Source: Adineta steineri (Eukaryota; Rotifera; Eurotatoria; Adinetida; Adinetidae). Taken from it: a stretch of 64,000 nucleotides of DNA. The position numbers and the translations under genes were made by a program. Below are positions 27,029-40,452 of this stretch, in pieces (positions within the stretch are counted from its first letter, which is position 1; each line of letters begins with the position of its first letter). Where the stretch lies: NCBI GenBank assembly GCA_905250115.1, contig CAJNOI010000217.1, forward strand, positions 1-64,000. The letters are read 5' to 3'. Under the pieces are notes generated by a model. The model was given only the letters and a program-made list of their open reading frames with translations, ran no database searches and was not told where the DNA came from.

Positions 27029-29806
27029 TTATCTAATACGAGATTTATCATTCACAATAAAGATATTTTTTGCTGAACCAACAATCATATTCGGACGACT
27101 GACATCTGTATCAGCACAATAAACTGCATTTTCAAGATCTGTTATACCACCAACCATCTAGTTTTAAAAAAGAATTATAAGAAATTTTCAATTCTGTTGT
27201 AATTCTCTTACTTGTAAGATTGTATAATCATAAATAATAGCTTCATTTTTATCATTACCAGCACATAGAATATAATCTTTTGGACAATATTTCGTTGCAT
27301 AAAGCTAATAAGAATAATTCGAAAAAATTTCTTTACGTTTTTTTAATCTTACCATTGATGTTGCATTGTGTGGAAAAGCATCTTTAATTAATTGGCCTGT
27401 TGGAAAATCCCAAATCTATTTTTAATATTTAACTGTAAATATGAATTTTTCCTTTTTTCTTTTATTCATATTTTCTTCATACCTGTAATGTAGAATTTTT
27501 TCTCCATGAACCTGTTAATATAACTTGATGTTCAGCTATAATATCTAATGAATCACCACATAAATGTGGACCAGCAAAATGTTTTTGTGAATGTGTTGTA
27601 CGTTCATCCCAATAATGAACAGTTTCATCCCAACCACCTGTAAGAAAAATTGTTTCCATTGTTGGATGTGCACGAATAGCATGTATTCGATTTTTATGAC
27701 CATCCATACGTTCTCGACTCTCTCTAAAAATACAATTTATGAAATAAATCAATTTTCATAAACACTTACGAAGCTCTTAAATTACTAACTAATTTTTTCG
27801 TTTGAAAATCATAACAATTTATTTTACAATCGCTACCTAAATCATAAGACGAAATAAATGAGAGGATTTTTTAAATTTGATTTTACCAGCAACATATAAA
27901 CGTGTATGATTAGAATTAAAATCAAGTGCTAAAGGTTGACGATCTTTTTCATCAAATGTATAAACACATTGTTGAGTTGGATAATGCCAAACTTTAACAT
28001 AACCAGCAGTATCTAAATATGAGAAATGAATATGGGTAAAAAAAGATTATTTATACATACAAGTAGCAGCTATCATTTTTTGATGGTCAGATTTTAAATC
28101 TTCTTTATTTGCATAGAATTTCAAACATGTTACTGGATAACCTATTAATATAATCAAATTTGATTAGAAATGTTGAAAAGATTTCATAATATATTTACGT
28201 CGTGTTTTTGTATCATTATCAGCAAGTGCATATTGAAATTGACCTGTTTTCGAATAGACCTATTAAAATGTAATTAGAAGTTATTTTTAGAAATGAATCT
28301 TTCCAAAAATAAAATCTATTAAAAGAATTCTTTAGATATTTTTACTGTAAGTTTTCTATTTGCACTCTCAAACGTCGACGTCAACATTCTAGTCATAAAA
28401 ATGTACTAATCATTATTATAGACTCAAGTGAAAATAGATGCATATTATTTTTAATATTAAGACTGAATTGCTCTTGTTGTAACACCTATAGTTTATTTAA
28501 TTAACACGATGACAAAATTAAAACTTCAATACTTACTTTAATTGTACCATTGCCTAAACCAACAGCAAATACATCTCCTAATGGACTATATTTGCAGCAA
28601 AGTACATATTCTTCACAATCACTAGAATTATATACAAAATCCTTTGTTTTTCATATGATGTATATTAAGGTTTTATGCTTACACAACATTAGCCAACTCA
28701 AAATCACCTAATATTAAATGTTTGGGACGTGTATCAACTACTTTAGACATTCGACGTGGACGTGGTACTGTTGTCCCCGTAGAATCAGCATTCGTTGATG
28801 AGATTGAGGGACGTCGTCCACCTAATTAAGATTTCAAATAGTAATTAATATTAATTAAACATTATAAACATACCAGCTGGTTTATCATTATTAGATCCTG
28901 TGATTGAAGGACGTCGTCCGCCTAATCAAGATTTTAAATCATTATTACTGGTAAGTAATAAAAATTAAAAAGAAAAGAAAAGTGCAACACACCAGCTAGT
29001 TTATTATTGTCAGTCGCTGTAATCGAGGGACGTCGTCCATCTAATCAAGGTTTTACATAATCATTATTACAACTATTATATTGTTAAAAATGAAATACAA
29101 ACGCACCAACTGATTTCGCAGGTGTTGTCATTGTTTTTTTCTCACTTTCTTTCAAAATGAAATATAGAATTGTAACTAATCAATCACACAATCATATTTC
29201 AACTTTCTACTCTTTGTTGTTAGAAGAACAAATAAAACTGAATGATTGACTTGACTGTATGGAAGAAAGGTGTTGCAAAAAAAACTATGAGAACGAACAA
29301 AGAAAAGAAAAATGAAGATCATCAAAACCGTATGACGATTGAGTGAGAAAAAAAAGAAGAAAAAAAGAAATTTTTGATATAAATAAAATTAGACGATGGA
29401 CGTAATGTGTGCCAATGTCTTTTTCTCTCTCTCTCTCTTTTTCTTATAATTTTGTCTATGTTGGAATAGTTTTGTCAATACATATTACTGTGAAAAAAAT
29501 GTATTCTTTCTTTTTTCATCAACAAAGTTTACTATAGCAATTGTATGATATAATTTCAAACGTGCAAATTTATTTTAACAAGAAAGCCTTGAATATGTAT
29601 GCATTCATATATTTGTTTAACTTACTGAGTAGTGATTCAACAAATTTTGTTCGTTCATCAGGTGATTGAATTTTAGAACTTATATAAGGTGTACCCATTT
29701 GAGGTTCGGGTTCTGAACCAGAATCTTCATATTCATCATCATCAAGATCACTTAAATCATTTTTATGTGAGATAAAATCACCCAATACATTATTATATGT
29801 AGACAT
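27029..29806 (-). CDS. WD40-repeat protein with duplicated 48-nt exons
   Basis: Fourteen exons, all joinable in phase, encode about 467 aa: 29806-29626, 29148-29107, 29040-28993, 28921-28874, 28821-28683, 28621-28537, 28259-28199, 28141-28061, 28012-27887, 27836-27770, 27723-27483, 27415-27353, 27304-27212 and 27157-27029. The N-terminus is acidic (LDDDEYEDSGSEPEP). Then come three GRRPSI modules from consecutive exons, then a WD40 propeller (GNGTIKVYSKTG, AGYVKVWHYP, TGGWDETVHYWDER, NSTLQIWDFPTGQ). WD40 propellers are protein-interaction scaffolds; I do not recognise the orthologue. The RRPS motifs look like basophilic kinase sites. The second exon boundary at 29148 is the least certain because its acceptor is purine-rich. 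Confidence 0.8.
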
Positions 29807-30337
29807 TATTGTATCACAATTTTAAAGATGTAAAAATGACATCGCTCATTCTTTCTCCTATAATAATACATCATTTGTTCGTAGTCATGGTTCTATTAAC
29901 CAATAAATATTTGTTGCAAGTCGGACGTGCTGCTGAATGGTCCATAAAAGAGAACAATCTCAGTAGGTTGCCATAGGTTATGATACCTGTGCTGCCCTCA
30001 GGACAGAGTTTATTTTTAAATGCTATTATGAACACTTTTACTTTCATATACTCGAAACAGAATAATAGATCGATTCTCATTCTATTACACTTATATAATT
30101 GGATTTCAATATATTTATTAGAAGCAAAAACATTATTATGTGAGATATTTATAATATACAATAACTATTCTAGGTGGATTCGTTTAAATATTAATAATGC
30201 ATTAGAATGCCATCGAATTGACATACCCCAGATTCTACAATAGTAGAAAAATAGAGACTATATGTATCAGTCATAATATGCTTGATTTATTGTGAGAAAA
30301 CAAAACATTATAACAAAATTTCGACAAAAAAAAACAA
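29807..30337. other. Intergenic between two convergently read minus genes; possible gene scrap
   Basis: On the plus strand around 29888-30060 the sequence is less AT-rich. In two frames it reads peptide-like text (LLQVGRAAEWSIKENN, then VAIGYDTCAALRTEF), with a frame change near 29970. It could be the remains of a gene or unrelated. Nothing else is seen. Confidence 0.3.
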
Positions 30338-33300
30338 CTATTTTAGTTTATTTTTCTTATTAGTATTATTAAATGTCATCGTTTTTGTTGTTTCCCGTTT
30401 TTTACTCGTTTTTTTATCATTATCATTAAATGTAGCTAATTGTTTTTCAAGTTTATCAACTGAACGTTGACTAAGTAAACCTTTTGCTATTAGTTGTTTG
30501 ATCAGATCTTCAGTTTCATTAAATTCATGTCCACGTGTTTCAGCTTGAGTTTTTAATGCATTCAAATATGAATGTAAAACTTTATGTGTATTCATAGTCA
30601 ATGGTATTGTTGATTTCTCTTGTGGTTTTTCAATTTTATTATCTGGTATAGATGTTGTTAATGTATTCGTTGTATCAATATCTAATTCTTCTTCTAATCC
30701 AATAATTGATCGTATTTGTGGTGCATTTGTTCTAGTACTACTATTCGTTGATTTTGTTTCTTCACTTATAGCTGCAACAACTTCTGCTGTTTTCTCTGTA
30801 GTCGATGTTGTTACAGCAACATCTTTTGCATCTTCAAGACGAGATGCTCGATGTATAAGTTTAACAATATTTTGTACACCAGCATGGATAATTTGATCAA
30901 GTTCAGCTTGTATACCACGAACTAATTCTTTATCAGGAAACATATCAGCAAAACGAAAACTGAAACAAAAAACCAAGAATTATTTCAATAGTATATTTAT
31001 ATAAATGTTTACCTTAGCCATAAATATAAATCTAAACAATCAAATACTTCTTCTAAATGTACTAAATCCATGATTGTATTTGGTATTTCAAATGGCCAGC
31101 TAATTTGTTTTGCAAGCCAATCAAATGTTGTTGGTTCACTTCGACTATATTGGCGAGCATACTAAAATAAATCGATTTTCATTAGGAGAAATAAAGGAGA
31201 TTAATTAACTAAAAAGACCTTACTTTTAAAAACATAGTACAAACAAATGGCATTTTTTTGTTAATTGGTGCGCAAGAAAATGTATAACGAGCACGTAATG
31301 GTAATGGTACATGTTCAATAATATCTGCGAGAAATTTAACATCTTCAACATTACACATAAAAAATATACTATCATCTAATTGTGATAGAAGTACAAAGAT
31401 ATCCTAAATAGAGAAAATATTTGTATTAAGATTAAAAGTAATTTTGAAATTAAAAAATATACAATTAAACTTGAAAGTGAATGTTTAGGTAGATGATAGG
31501 CAAACATTTCAATTTGTTCAGCAGTTGGATGAAGTCCAGCACGCTAGAAAGAAGAAGAAATTAGTTTTTTTTGTTTTTGAAATTGAAATTTTGTACTTTG
31601 ATTGTTTCGACTTGTCGACTAACAATTTCTTTTAATAATGGTAAATCATCACGTCGAAATGTGGTTACTTCACCATCCGGAAAAGCACTTGCAAATCTAA
31701 AATGAATATATATATTTCAATAATTTTTATTTAAATAAATTAACCTTCCAGCTCGACCAGCTATTTGTAAAGCTTGTGAAGTAGTTACAGCATCTTTTTC
31801 TTTTTCTCCTTGTTCATTTAACTGTGGTTTAACAAGACTATAGAATATAATACGTTTGATACTTCTACAATAGATAAAATCAATGAAAAAAAAGTTTTAT
31901 TAAGAAAAAACATTATTAATTTACAAATTTAAACCCATGCCAATAGCATCGGTTGCTACCATAATTTTACATGAATCAGTTGGATCATTAAAACGTTGTG
32001 CTTGTAATAATTTCGTACCTAATCAAAAAATTACAATTGCTTATTATACAATAAAAATTAATAATTTTTGTTTTACCTGGTGGTAATGATCCATAAATAA
32101 CAGCTACTTCATGACCACGTCTTTCTAATTCACGTGTTATATGAAATATATCATTTTTACTGAAGCATACAAAACAATCGCCAGGTTTGACATTATCAAA
32201 TGTTTCTAAATGATTGCTAAAAAGCGTAAGTTAGTCAAAGTCGTTTGATTTTAATTAACACTAGATATAGTGTTAAGCAAATATTCTTATGAATCAAGAT
32301 ATGTTGAAATTACATCAAAGAAATTTCGCAATCTATGAAATCGTTACCTCATCCTATGTATTCTAAAGTATATGATTTTTACCTAATGCACGTTCTTGAT
32401 AATTTAATTTTGTTAATCGTTTATATTCACGAACTTCTACATCGTCACCTGTTGTAACCATTAACTCTTGTATAAGTCTTATTGTCGAAGCTTCACCACA
32501 TAGATGAATTTCTTTTGCTTGTATACCTGAACTAAAAATAATTAAAACTCTAGAAATAAAACAATGAATTGATTTTACCAAGTAATGCTCGTGTCCATGC
32601 CCAACCACGTTGTGGATCACGCATCATTTGAATTTCATCAATAACAGCGACATCATCTATAGAGAAGAGAAAAAAATAAGAAAACTAGTATTTATAAAAT
32701 ATTATTTAACTTACAGACAGTTGTTAGATTTGTCATTTCAACTGTACATGCTACATGATTAGCTGGTTTTCCTTCAGGATCAGCAAATCGTCGTTCTTCA
32801 CCCGTTACTAAATCACATTTTGTACCCTTTTTTTTGTAAAAAAATAATTTTTAATATAAAAATTAACAAAAAATCTTTACCGCAGCATTTGTTTTATAAA
32901 ATACTTCAGATGCTAATAATTTTAATGGTCCACAATAAACTCCACTGTCACTATTCATATAACTTTGAAGTGCATGATATGTCTAGTAAAAAGAAATAGA
33001 TTGAATTTATCTACTAGAATTTATCACCTACTTTTCCACTATTTGTTGGACCGGCATGAAAAATAATTTTCCTTTGTATAGCTCGTGCATCTGGATACCT
33101 AAAGTAATATATTATATCTTACAGAAACTTTCTTTATAATTTCTTTAATATTTTACCAATTTGCTGGATCTCGAAGATCACTTATCTTTTTTAAATCTTC
33201 CATACATGATAAATGTGGAAACATTTCTCGTGCATGACGTAAAAAATAAGGAAATATATCAGTTACATGACCTTATGAAATATAAATTTTGATTATGAAA

Positions 33301-33876
33301 TGAAGAAAAGAAAAATCCTATACCAGATCCAGATATAATATCACTTAATACAATATGTAAATCAACAGGTAAAACTGTTGATTGAATACAAAATTTTCTA
33401 AAACTAACATATGCATCTTGAAAAAGACGAATATCAAGTCCTTGATCAGCAGCCAATTTTTTAATTTCATCGCGACGATAAAAATCCGTTATAACACGAA
33501 GAAGTGCATCTTAATAGAAAGAAAAAGAAATAATAATCTTTTATTTTGAATGAATTGTTTTCATACTTCGTTCCAGCGTTTTACCGCCAGTTAATTCACG
33601 TCCAATATCTGCATCAGAATCTTTTGATGATGTTGAATCAAGTTTATCTGTAGTAATCAAAGGTTTAACATCTATCGGTTGAAAAAGTCGACGTAAAGTA
33701 TTTGTTTGATTATTAGTTTTATTAGGATTTATTCGATGAGAAGCATGATGATGATGTGGTGAATTCGATGAAGTTCTATGTCGTTTATGTGTACTATAAT
33801 TTAATATTGATGCTATTTTAAATGTATATCCAGAAAAATTTGATGAACGTAATAGTTGTTTATGTAGAGATAACAT
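30338..33876 (-). CDS. SUPV3L1: SUV3-type ATP-dependent RNA helicase, mitochondrial
   Basis: Seventeen exons with mostly 50-80 nt introns encode 862 aa; the first is 33876-33567 and the last 30959-30338. The N-terminus ([14 protein letters not shown]...) is basic and hydroxylated, as in mitochondrial presequences, followed by a His/Asn-rich linker. Walker A is GPTNSGKT (about 220-227), the motif II box is DEIQ (about 304-307), then [36 protein letters not shown] and QIAGRAGR (about 479-486). This is the Suv3 order. SUV3 with PNPase degrades and surveys mitochondrial RNA. It is longer than the human protein (786 aa) because of a low-complexity C-terminal tail rich in Thr/Glu. Its ATG lies 25 nt beyond the Gemin6 stop, with an internal TTTTTAG acceptor at 33887. 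Confidence 0.95.
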
Positions 33877-33901
33877 ATTTGATAATCTAAAAATACATTT
33901 A

Positions 33902-34567
33902 TTAATTAATAATCTGTTTAAGTAATAATTTAATACGTGATAGAACAATTTCATTTGTTCCTGAAATAGTCTCATTTGTATATGGAGCATTTATTTGAAC
34001 AATACCATTTTGTATTAAAAGTGTTATAGAATTATTTTCTTCAAGTTTCTCTTTGAATGGTATTCGTTTAGATGAAAGAAATGTACGAATTTTTTCGAGA
34101 CGATCCGAACTGGAATCATCTTGTTCATTTGATATTACATTCGATGATTGAAATGGATCTTTATATGTTTGAAGTGACGTATTTCGATCAAGAATTTTTA
34201 ATTGAATAATATCAGGTCGAAGAACAATGTGAACACGATTTGATATATCATCAATCAGAACAATACTTAAATACAAAAAAGAATATATGTCAGATTTATA
34301 TATTGATCTGAACTCAACAGCATAGATTTTAATTTAAATATGAAGCCAAATTTTTTGTCTTATTATCAGATCATGAAACTGTTTCTTAATCTTTTATCTA
34401 ATACTAAGATATTATTCTCTTTCGAACCTTTGAGTCAATGGATCGACTGTATAAACTCTTCCTGAATAATTTCGTTGATCACTACATTCAATTTGAACTC
34501 GAACATTAATTAATGTTGCATACATATCAACATCAAAATCAAATACTTCATGTAATAAATCATCCAT
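33902..34567 (-). CDS. GEMIN6: Gem-associated protein 6
   Basis: Two exons (34567-34428 and 34265-33902) encode 167 aa, the same length as human Gemin6. The N-terminal half has the Sm-like fold pattern (VRVQIECSDQRNYSGRVYTVDP...SIVLIDD). The C-terminal half carries QNGIVQINAPYTNETISGTN followed by EIVLSRI, which matches the second Gemin6 domain. Gemin6 pairs with Gemin7 in the SMN complex, which assembles Sm cores on snRNAs. The donor of exon 1 is CAAAG/GTTCGA, a weak match to consensus, but the phase joins correctly (codon AG+T). A TTTGTTTCTAG acceptor lies about 18 nt before the ATG. It is between PA2G4 upstream and SUPV3L1 downstream. Confidence 0.88.
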
Positions 34568-34782
34568 AAATATATATTTTTTTCTCTAGAAACAAACAAA
34601 TAACAATGAATATTCTTTTGTATGTTTGATGTCAATCAGCATGTTTTTTTTTCTTTATTGTCGAAAGACTATAGATATATATCTCTCATCAGTAAAAACA
34701 TGAAAGAGAGAATAAAAAAAAGACAGATATTCGTTTTTTAATGAATGATCAATGTTGTTGCTGAAAGACTTCGAAATAAATT

Positions 34783-36148
34783 TTAAGCTTTTTTGTTTGT
34801 TTTCTTTGATTTCGCAGATTTGCTTTTTGTTTTGTTGTCGGGTTCATCTTCGAAATCTTCATCACCATCATCTTCTACAGCTTCAACATTGTCAAGAGCT
34901 GATGCACCTTGTCCTGTTGTGCCTTTCTTCTTCTTCTTATTTTTCTTCTTTTTTTGTGTTGAACTTGTTAATAATTGTTTTATATCACTATCAGTTATTT
35001 TATATTCTGATTCATATAAATCTAAATCAATTGGTAGACCGGTTATTTTCATTTGTCCACTGGGCATTAACAATAGTGTAAATTTAAATTCAGCAACAAA
35101 TTCACCATCTTTTTCTTGATAAACTGGATATGGTTCAACAAGATCATGTTTTGCACATTCAATAACACCCATACGTGCACGTTTTTCATCTTCAAAATGT
35201 CTTAATGTAAATGGCATTAATGTAAAACGTTTTTCAACTTCAGATAAAAATACACGTGATGATTTCATACGTAATTGATAAATAAAATCTTTTTTCTTAT
35301 ATACGGTTGTACGTATATCAGTTTCACGTGGTTTACCTTCACCGGATGATACAAGTACATCAACAGCATAAACTTCATGTAGTCCAAATTCTTGTTTTTC
35401 AATATCACGACGTTGCATTTCACTTGGATTTTGATAGATTTTTTTTTCACCATCAATAATACCTCGTGACATTTGATATGAAATCATACCTAATTGAAAA
35501 CAAATTCTTTTTATTATTATTATAAATCGAAAATTAAAATTTTGTTTGGTTACCTTCAACAGGTTTACAATGATAAGCACTTGCAATACGATCGATTACT
35601 TCAGTAACAGCAGTATTATGTTCTGTTGGTTTAATTAAACGAAGTGCAGCTTCAGCAGCATAATATGCAGCAAGAATACAATCAGCTCGTCGTCCTGTTA
35701 CTTTTTTTTCTCGTGTTGCACCAACAACAAGTGTATGAGCAACAACAGCAACATAACCATCAATATGACAACCTAAATCAATTTTAACGACATCATCATC
35801 TTTTAATATCATATCTGGATCAGATACTAATGGACTAAAATGACAAATGTAATTATTGATGGATAAACATGTTGGAAATGCGATGCCCTTTTTAACTTCT
35901 TTGTCTTTTTTAAATACACGTAATGTTTCTTCATCTAAACGTTTATCACCATAAATACATGTATCTTTAATAGATGCACCAGGTACACATCGATCAATGA
36001 CTTCACGAAGAACACGTTGTGTTATTTCTGATGCCATCTTATATTTGGTAACAACAAGATCGCTAGCAATTGTTTCATCTTGTGCTGTTTTTGATGATGT
36101 TGATTCGCCAGATGCTGACGAAACACTCGATGAACGAGATGATGACAT
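34783..36148 (-). CDS. PA2G4: Proliferation-associated protein 2G4 (EBP1)
   Basis: Two exons (36148-35554 and 35489-34783) encode 433 aa. After a Ser-rich start, the segment [20 protein letters not shown] opens the pita-bread fold of the methionine-aminopeptidase family. It continues with [39 protein letters not shown] and [16 protein letters not shown]. The enzymatic metal ligands of true aminopeptidases are not kept in PA2G4. The Lys-rich C-terminal tail ([13 protein letters not shown]) is the RNA/nucleolar-binding end. EBP1 binds ribosomes and growth-signalling partners. A TTTTCTAG acceptor ends at 36157, 8 nt before the ATG. The 63-nt intron is the only one. Confidence 0.95.
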
Positions 36149-37258
36149 AATGAAATCTAGAAAATCGATTAAATTTATTAATTTAGATTTAGACTCTATC
36201 GATAAATATAAAAAAATGAGGATTGCTTCAGAACAAATGAGTACCATGAAAGATGATATATGTCCTCAATAGAGAAGCCAATGATAGATTGAAGCAAATG
36301 AACGTTTAGAATTTGAATAAATATTGTATTTTTTTTTAAGTTTATTTCATTTAAAATTTTTTATTTAATTAAAATGAAAAATTGTAATAGTATTAAAGAA
36401 AGCAATTGATTGGTTACTGAGAACCAATCAAAAACAACCTATATGCAATGAATAATAATTGGAAACATTATACTATATATACGCTGAATAAGAACATGCT
36501 CTTTTACGACAAACTAAAGTATATGAAATATAAAAGCAATAGACTAAATACTTTAGTTATCAAAGAAAAATATATATACTGTAGAAACTTAAAACAATTA
36601 GTTCATTCTCTTTAATCCATGATGATTTAATTCAAAGATTATATCACTTTTTTGCGAGACTAATTCTTGTGTTGCTGTTCCAACATTTCTGTACTATAGA
36701 TAATAAATTATTGAGAATGCTCAGTTTTGAAGACAATATTTTCATACTATATTCTTTTCAAATTTTGTGTAATTATTTTTAATATTATTCTCAAGTAATA
36801 CTTTTACAATTAAAAAATAAATATCAATTCTTTCTAGTAGTTTGATGATGATTTCTATTAGGATATTGAAAACTAATAATGCAACTAATCTTTAAGAGAT
36901 AAAGATAAAATTGGAAAACATTATAGACTGTTCCTTGTATTTTATGCTCGAATGGTTTACGATCACAAAAGAAAAATAAGATTTTTTAAATTGAGATACA
37001 TAGTATGGTCATAAGAGCGAGATTCATGAGCTAGTGTATTGATTTTGATTAGTTTTATTGAACTGATAGAGTTTATTTATGATTCATCTAATAGCTATAC
37101 TGTGTTAAATGAACAGTCATATTCACTGATATGACTCAACCAAAATTAGTACTGTTTCATAGTAAGCTCTTTGATAACAATATTATTTTTTAATCGTTCG
37201 TTTTATGTTGATGACTACTATTTTCAAAGTGAGCACACAATGAAAGAGATTCAGCTTT
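36149..37258. other. Intergenic, upstream of PA2G4
   Basis: AT-rich; short open frames only. No promoter motif or gene could be supported. Confidence 0.5.
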
Positions 37259-38036
37259 TTAATTTCCTTCATCAACAAAAATATTAAGTTCATTTGAATT
37301 ATCAGTATTATTTGATTCAAGTTTGAGAACTAATGTCTTAAAATGTTTATATTTTTTACTAATAACTTTTGTGATTGTATCCTAAAATTAAAATATTTAT
37401 TAAATTATCTTATTCAACAAAAGAATAACATTACTAATTTACGCAATCTTTAAATTTCCAATATAAAATTAGAACCTGTTTCATTGACATTGCATATGTT
37501 TTCAAGAGGAAAAGAAGGAAAATACGTATCACCGTTTGAATATTAGACCTTAAATAAATGTTCTAATTTGAATTAAAAAAGTGCCTATAAATTTAAAAGT
37601 CTCACAGATTCGTTCTAAAATGTCAATAATTGTTCTTGTATTATCTGCCATCCATTCAATAATATTTTTAACAAGAGATCTAATTTTTCAGACATTGAAT
37701 CAATATAATCAGTTATTCTGTTCATACTAATCGATGAACTATGAAGAAATTGTCGATATTGTATCATTCGCATTTCATAATCAGATTCTTGAGTATTTGC
37801 TGGGTGATATGTTTTGATTTCATCACAAATTTGGTGAACTCATCTTGTTATACCAGCAATAAAATTTTCTGATTCATGATCAAATAGTTGTTCGATAAGT
37901 GTAATGTCGGCATTGTCACGATTTCTAACTTCTTCTTGAAGTGCATTTTCCAGAACATTGATACGAGATTGAATATAAGATCGTAAAGGTGCTTCATATG
38001 TTGTTCAAAAATCATAATTGAATAGAATATTGTCTA
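37259..38036 (-). pseudogene. Decayed multi-exon gene, function unknown
   Basis: The minus strand reads a helical protein: APLRSYIQSRINVLENALQE, then VRNRDNADITLIEQLFDHES, FIAGITR, a TGA stop at 37840-37842, then VHQICDEIKTYHPAN and HSSSISMNRITDYIDSMSEK. A one-base loss near 37660 shifts the frame before EWMADNTRTIIDILERI. Two further exon-like pieces (37548-37443 and 37381-37259) have good splice edges and end NELNIFVDEGN-stop. A second in-frame stop lies at about 38005. I do not recognise the family. Two stops plus a frameshift in otherwise coherent coding text argue for a pseudogene. Confidence 0.65.
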
Positions 38037-38992
38037 TTAAATATGAGAAGAAAAAGAGAATCTCATAGAAGAAATTAAGTGTACATCTTTTAATTATTAT
38101 ATTTTGATGGATGTGATTCATGAAAGAAAGAGATGAAGTAAATAAAAATCTAAATTACGTTTTTATGGTGATTGAGTATGTATTAGAGTATATTGTCTAT
38201 TCTCAATTAGTATAAATAGAAGATTCTACTTTTTAATTTCAAAAGGTTCCAAATTTCAAATTCAAATTTTGTATTTTATTTTATTGAATAACTATTTTTA
38301 AATAAAGTTTACTATATTCAACTTTTTCAAGTTCAAGTTCTAGTTTGTTGTCTTCATACCTTCAAGAATATGAATATGATTCTCATAGATAAGTATATTA
38401 TACTAACTGTAATCTATCACATTCATATTAATCTGCATGTCTATATTGTTTAGAAAAATATCTTTCTATTTACTGGATTGAATAACGATTTGAAAATTAT
38501 TTTATTTATTATCCATCAATGGCTGATCAGATATGGCTTAATTTATTTTTCGGTGTTTCCATAGAAAGTAATAAATAAATTTAATATTTTAGATTGCCTA
38601 AAGTCAGTTATTTATTGTACAAAGCTCGAAATTAATATAATTTATTTCAACAACAAACTCTTTCTTCAACTGAAGTTCAGTATAAATGAACTGTACAATG
38701 TCCATTTTCTTTAGTGCTAAGAAACTTTTATTTTGTAGTATTGATATAAAATAAAATTAAGCCAACAATTTCAAAATCCTTTTAATTTGACTTTTGTTTT
38801 TACCATATCATTTTTACATACATATATGTATCTTCAATTAAATATGTCACTGATCTTTTCTTTTATTTGTATTTAAAATATATGGGTGTGCGAAATTGAA
38901 TAAAAGCAAGAAATACCAATAGGAAACCAAGAGAAAAGCTAAGCAGAATAAATATGAAAATATGAAATACCTTTGTGGCAGATTGTATCAAT
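38037..38992. other. AT-rich intergenic DNA
   Basis: No gene or repeat boundary is seen until the target duplication GTATCAAT at 38985-38992. Confidence 0.45.
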
Positions 38993-40452
38993 TAGGGGTG
39001 GTGCATTAGCGTTAGCATTGTATTATTTAAGACTTAATTCTAATACTTTTGTATTAAAAATAGTCTAATACTTAATACTCTTGGTATTATAATTAGACTA
39101 ATACTTAATACTTTGGCATTAGAGTTGAATTAGCATTAGTATAATTCAACACCAACTATCTTTTTTTGCTTATTCTTCGAGATATGACTTTGGTCATAGC
39201 TTTAGACTCTTTCTAGTCAAGATTTCTTTGCATCACCTGTAGTAGAAAATCGCATGCTCATATGAGACCTAGATTTTTATATTTCTGGAAATATTTGAAG
39301 AGAATATATATTTTGTGAACGAATCGGTAGTGTAAAATGAAATCTGGTAGTGAGAAATAGAGAGCGAACGTCATATAGCACTACACATATCAGTGATTAG
39401 TATCAAACTGAATAAATTATGATGGATAAAAAAAGAGAAAATGTTCATTTCTTGATTACGATCATAGAATTTTTTCAAGTATATCCTACTTTATACCTGC
39501 CGAAGCTTAGAATATTAAAAAGAACTTTTAGTTATGAACAAATGATATTCCATTGTGTTGTACAGTTTATCTATATCTGTTCCTAACTGGAATTGATCAG
39601 ATTTAAGCTTTACGAATTTATTAAAAGCATAAGCACATCGATACATATACTTACCAATGTTTGTTTAAATGAGTAAAAACAATAGAGATCGATATTAACG
39701 GAGTAGTGGATCTTCTCTGCAGCTGTATTCTAGATGAACGAAACAGAAAATCAATTAACATTCACTGCCGTTTTTATTTTATTTTAATGTTATGTATGTA
39801 CCAAAAATATTTTTAGGTAGTATCGTCATTTCACCAGAAGTACTACTACAGTTTACAAGATGTTAGGTAGATAATTACAGTTTTATATAAGCGGTACATA
39901 TGATTCTATAAGAGCCATATATATATGTATGTTGTATTCTGTCTTTCTAGATTAGTACAAAATGAAAACTTATTTAATAAACATACATATAATCATGACC
40001 AAAATAAACAAAAGATAAAACTGATGTCTCTTTTAGATAGAGACAATTTATTTATCTTAATATCTACGCCATATGGTAGTCAGATAGTCTATCATGTTGT
40101 CAAAGTATAATTTCTTGCAATGAGATTCCATTTTTCAGCTTCAATCTTTCATAAAAATGTATTCGCAATCTGGATTATTTTATAAATATCCATCCATAGA
40201 TAGATTCTTTCCGCTATAGAAAATGTCGAAAAAACTCGATTAGAAAGAGTCTAAAGCTATGACCAAAGTCATATCTCGAAGAATAAGCAGAAAAAGTTAG
40301 TTGGTGTTGAATTATGCTAATGCTAATTCAACTCTAATGCCAAAGTATTAAGTATTAGTCTAATTATAATACCAAGAGTATTAAGTATTAGACTATTTTT
40401 AATACAAAAGTATTAGCATTATCTTAACTCTAACACTAATGCACCACCCCTA
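38993..40452. mobile_element. 1.46-kb non-autonomous hAT-like element with ~220-bp inverted repeats
   Basis: The left arm (38993 to about 39218) and right arm (about 40237-40452) are near-perfect inverted repeats beginning TAGGGGTGGTGCATTAG. An 8-bp target duplication GTATCAAT flanks it (38985-38992 and 40453-40460). The arms contain iterated AATACTT/AAGTATT words and a conserved inner block (TCGAGATATGACTTTGGTCA). The central 1 kb has only a 61-codon open frame and no transposase. The terminus and 8-bp duplication fit the hAT superfamily; the very long arms make it fold-back-like. Confidence 0.88.

Noticed and set aside
29888..30243. Possible sugar-kinase-like gene on the plus strand
   Set aside because: The peptide text (AEWSIKENN, VAIGYDTCAALR) changes frame after a few residues and I could not match it to a family with confidence; kept only as a note on the gap.
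34793..35119. Plus-strand Ser-rich open frames over PA2G4
   Set aside because: They are reverse-complement shadows of the Lys-rich and acidic tail of PA2G4.
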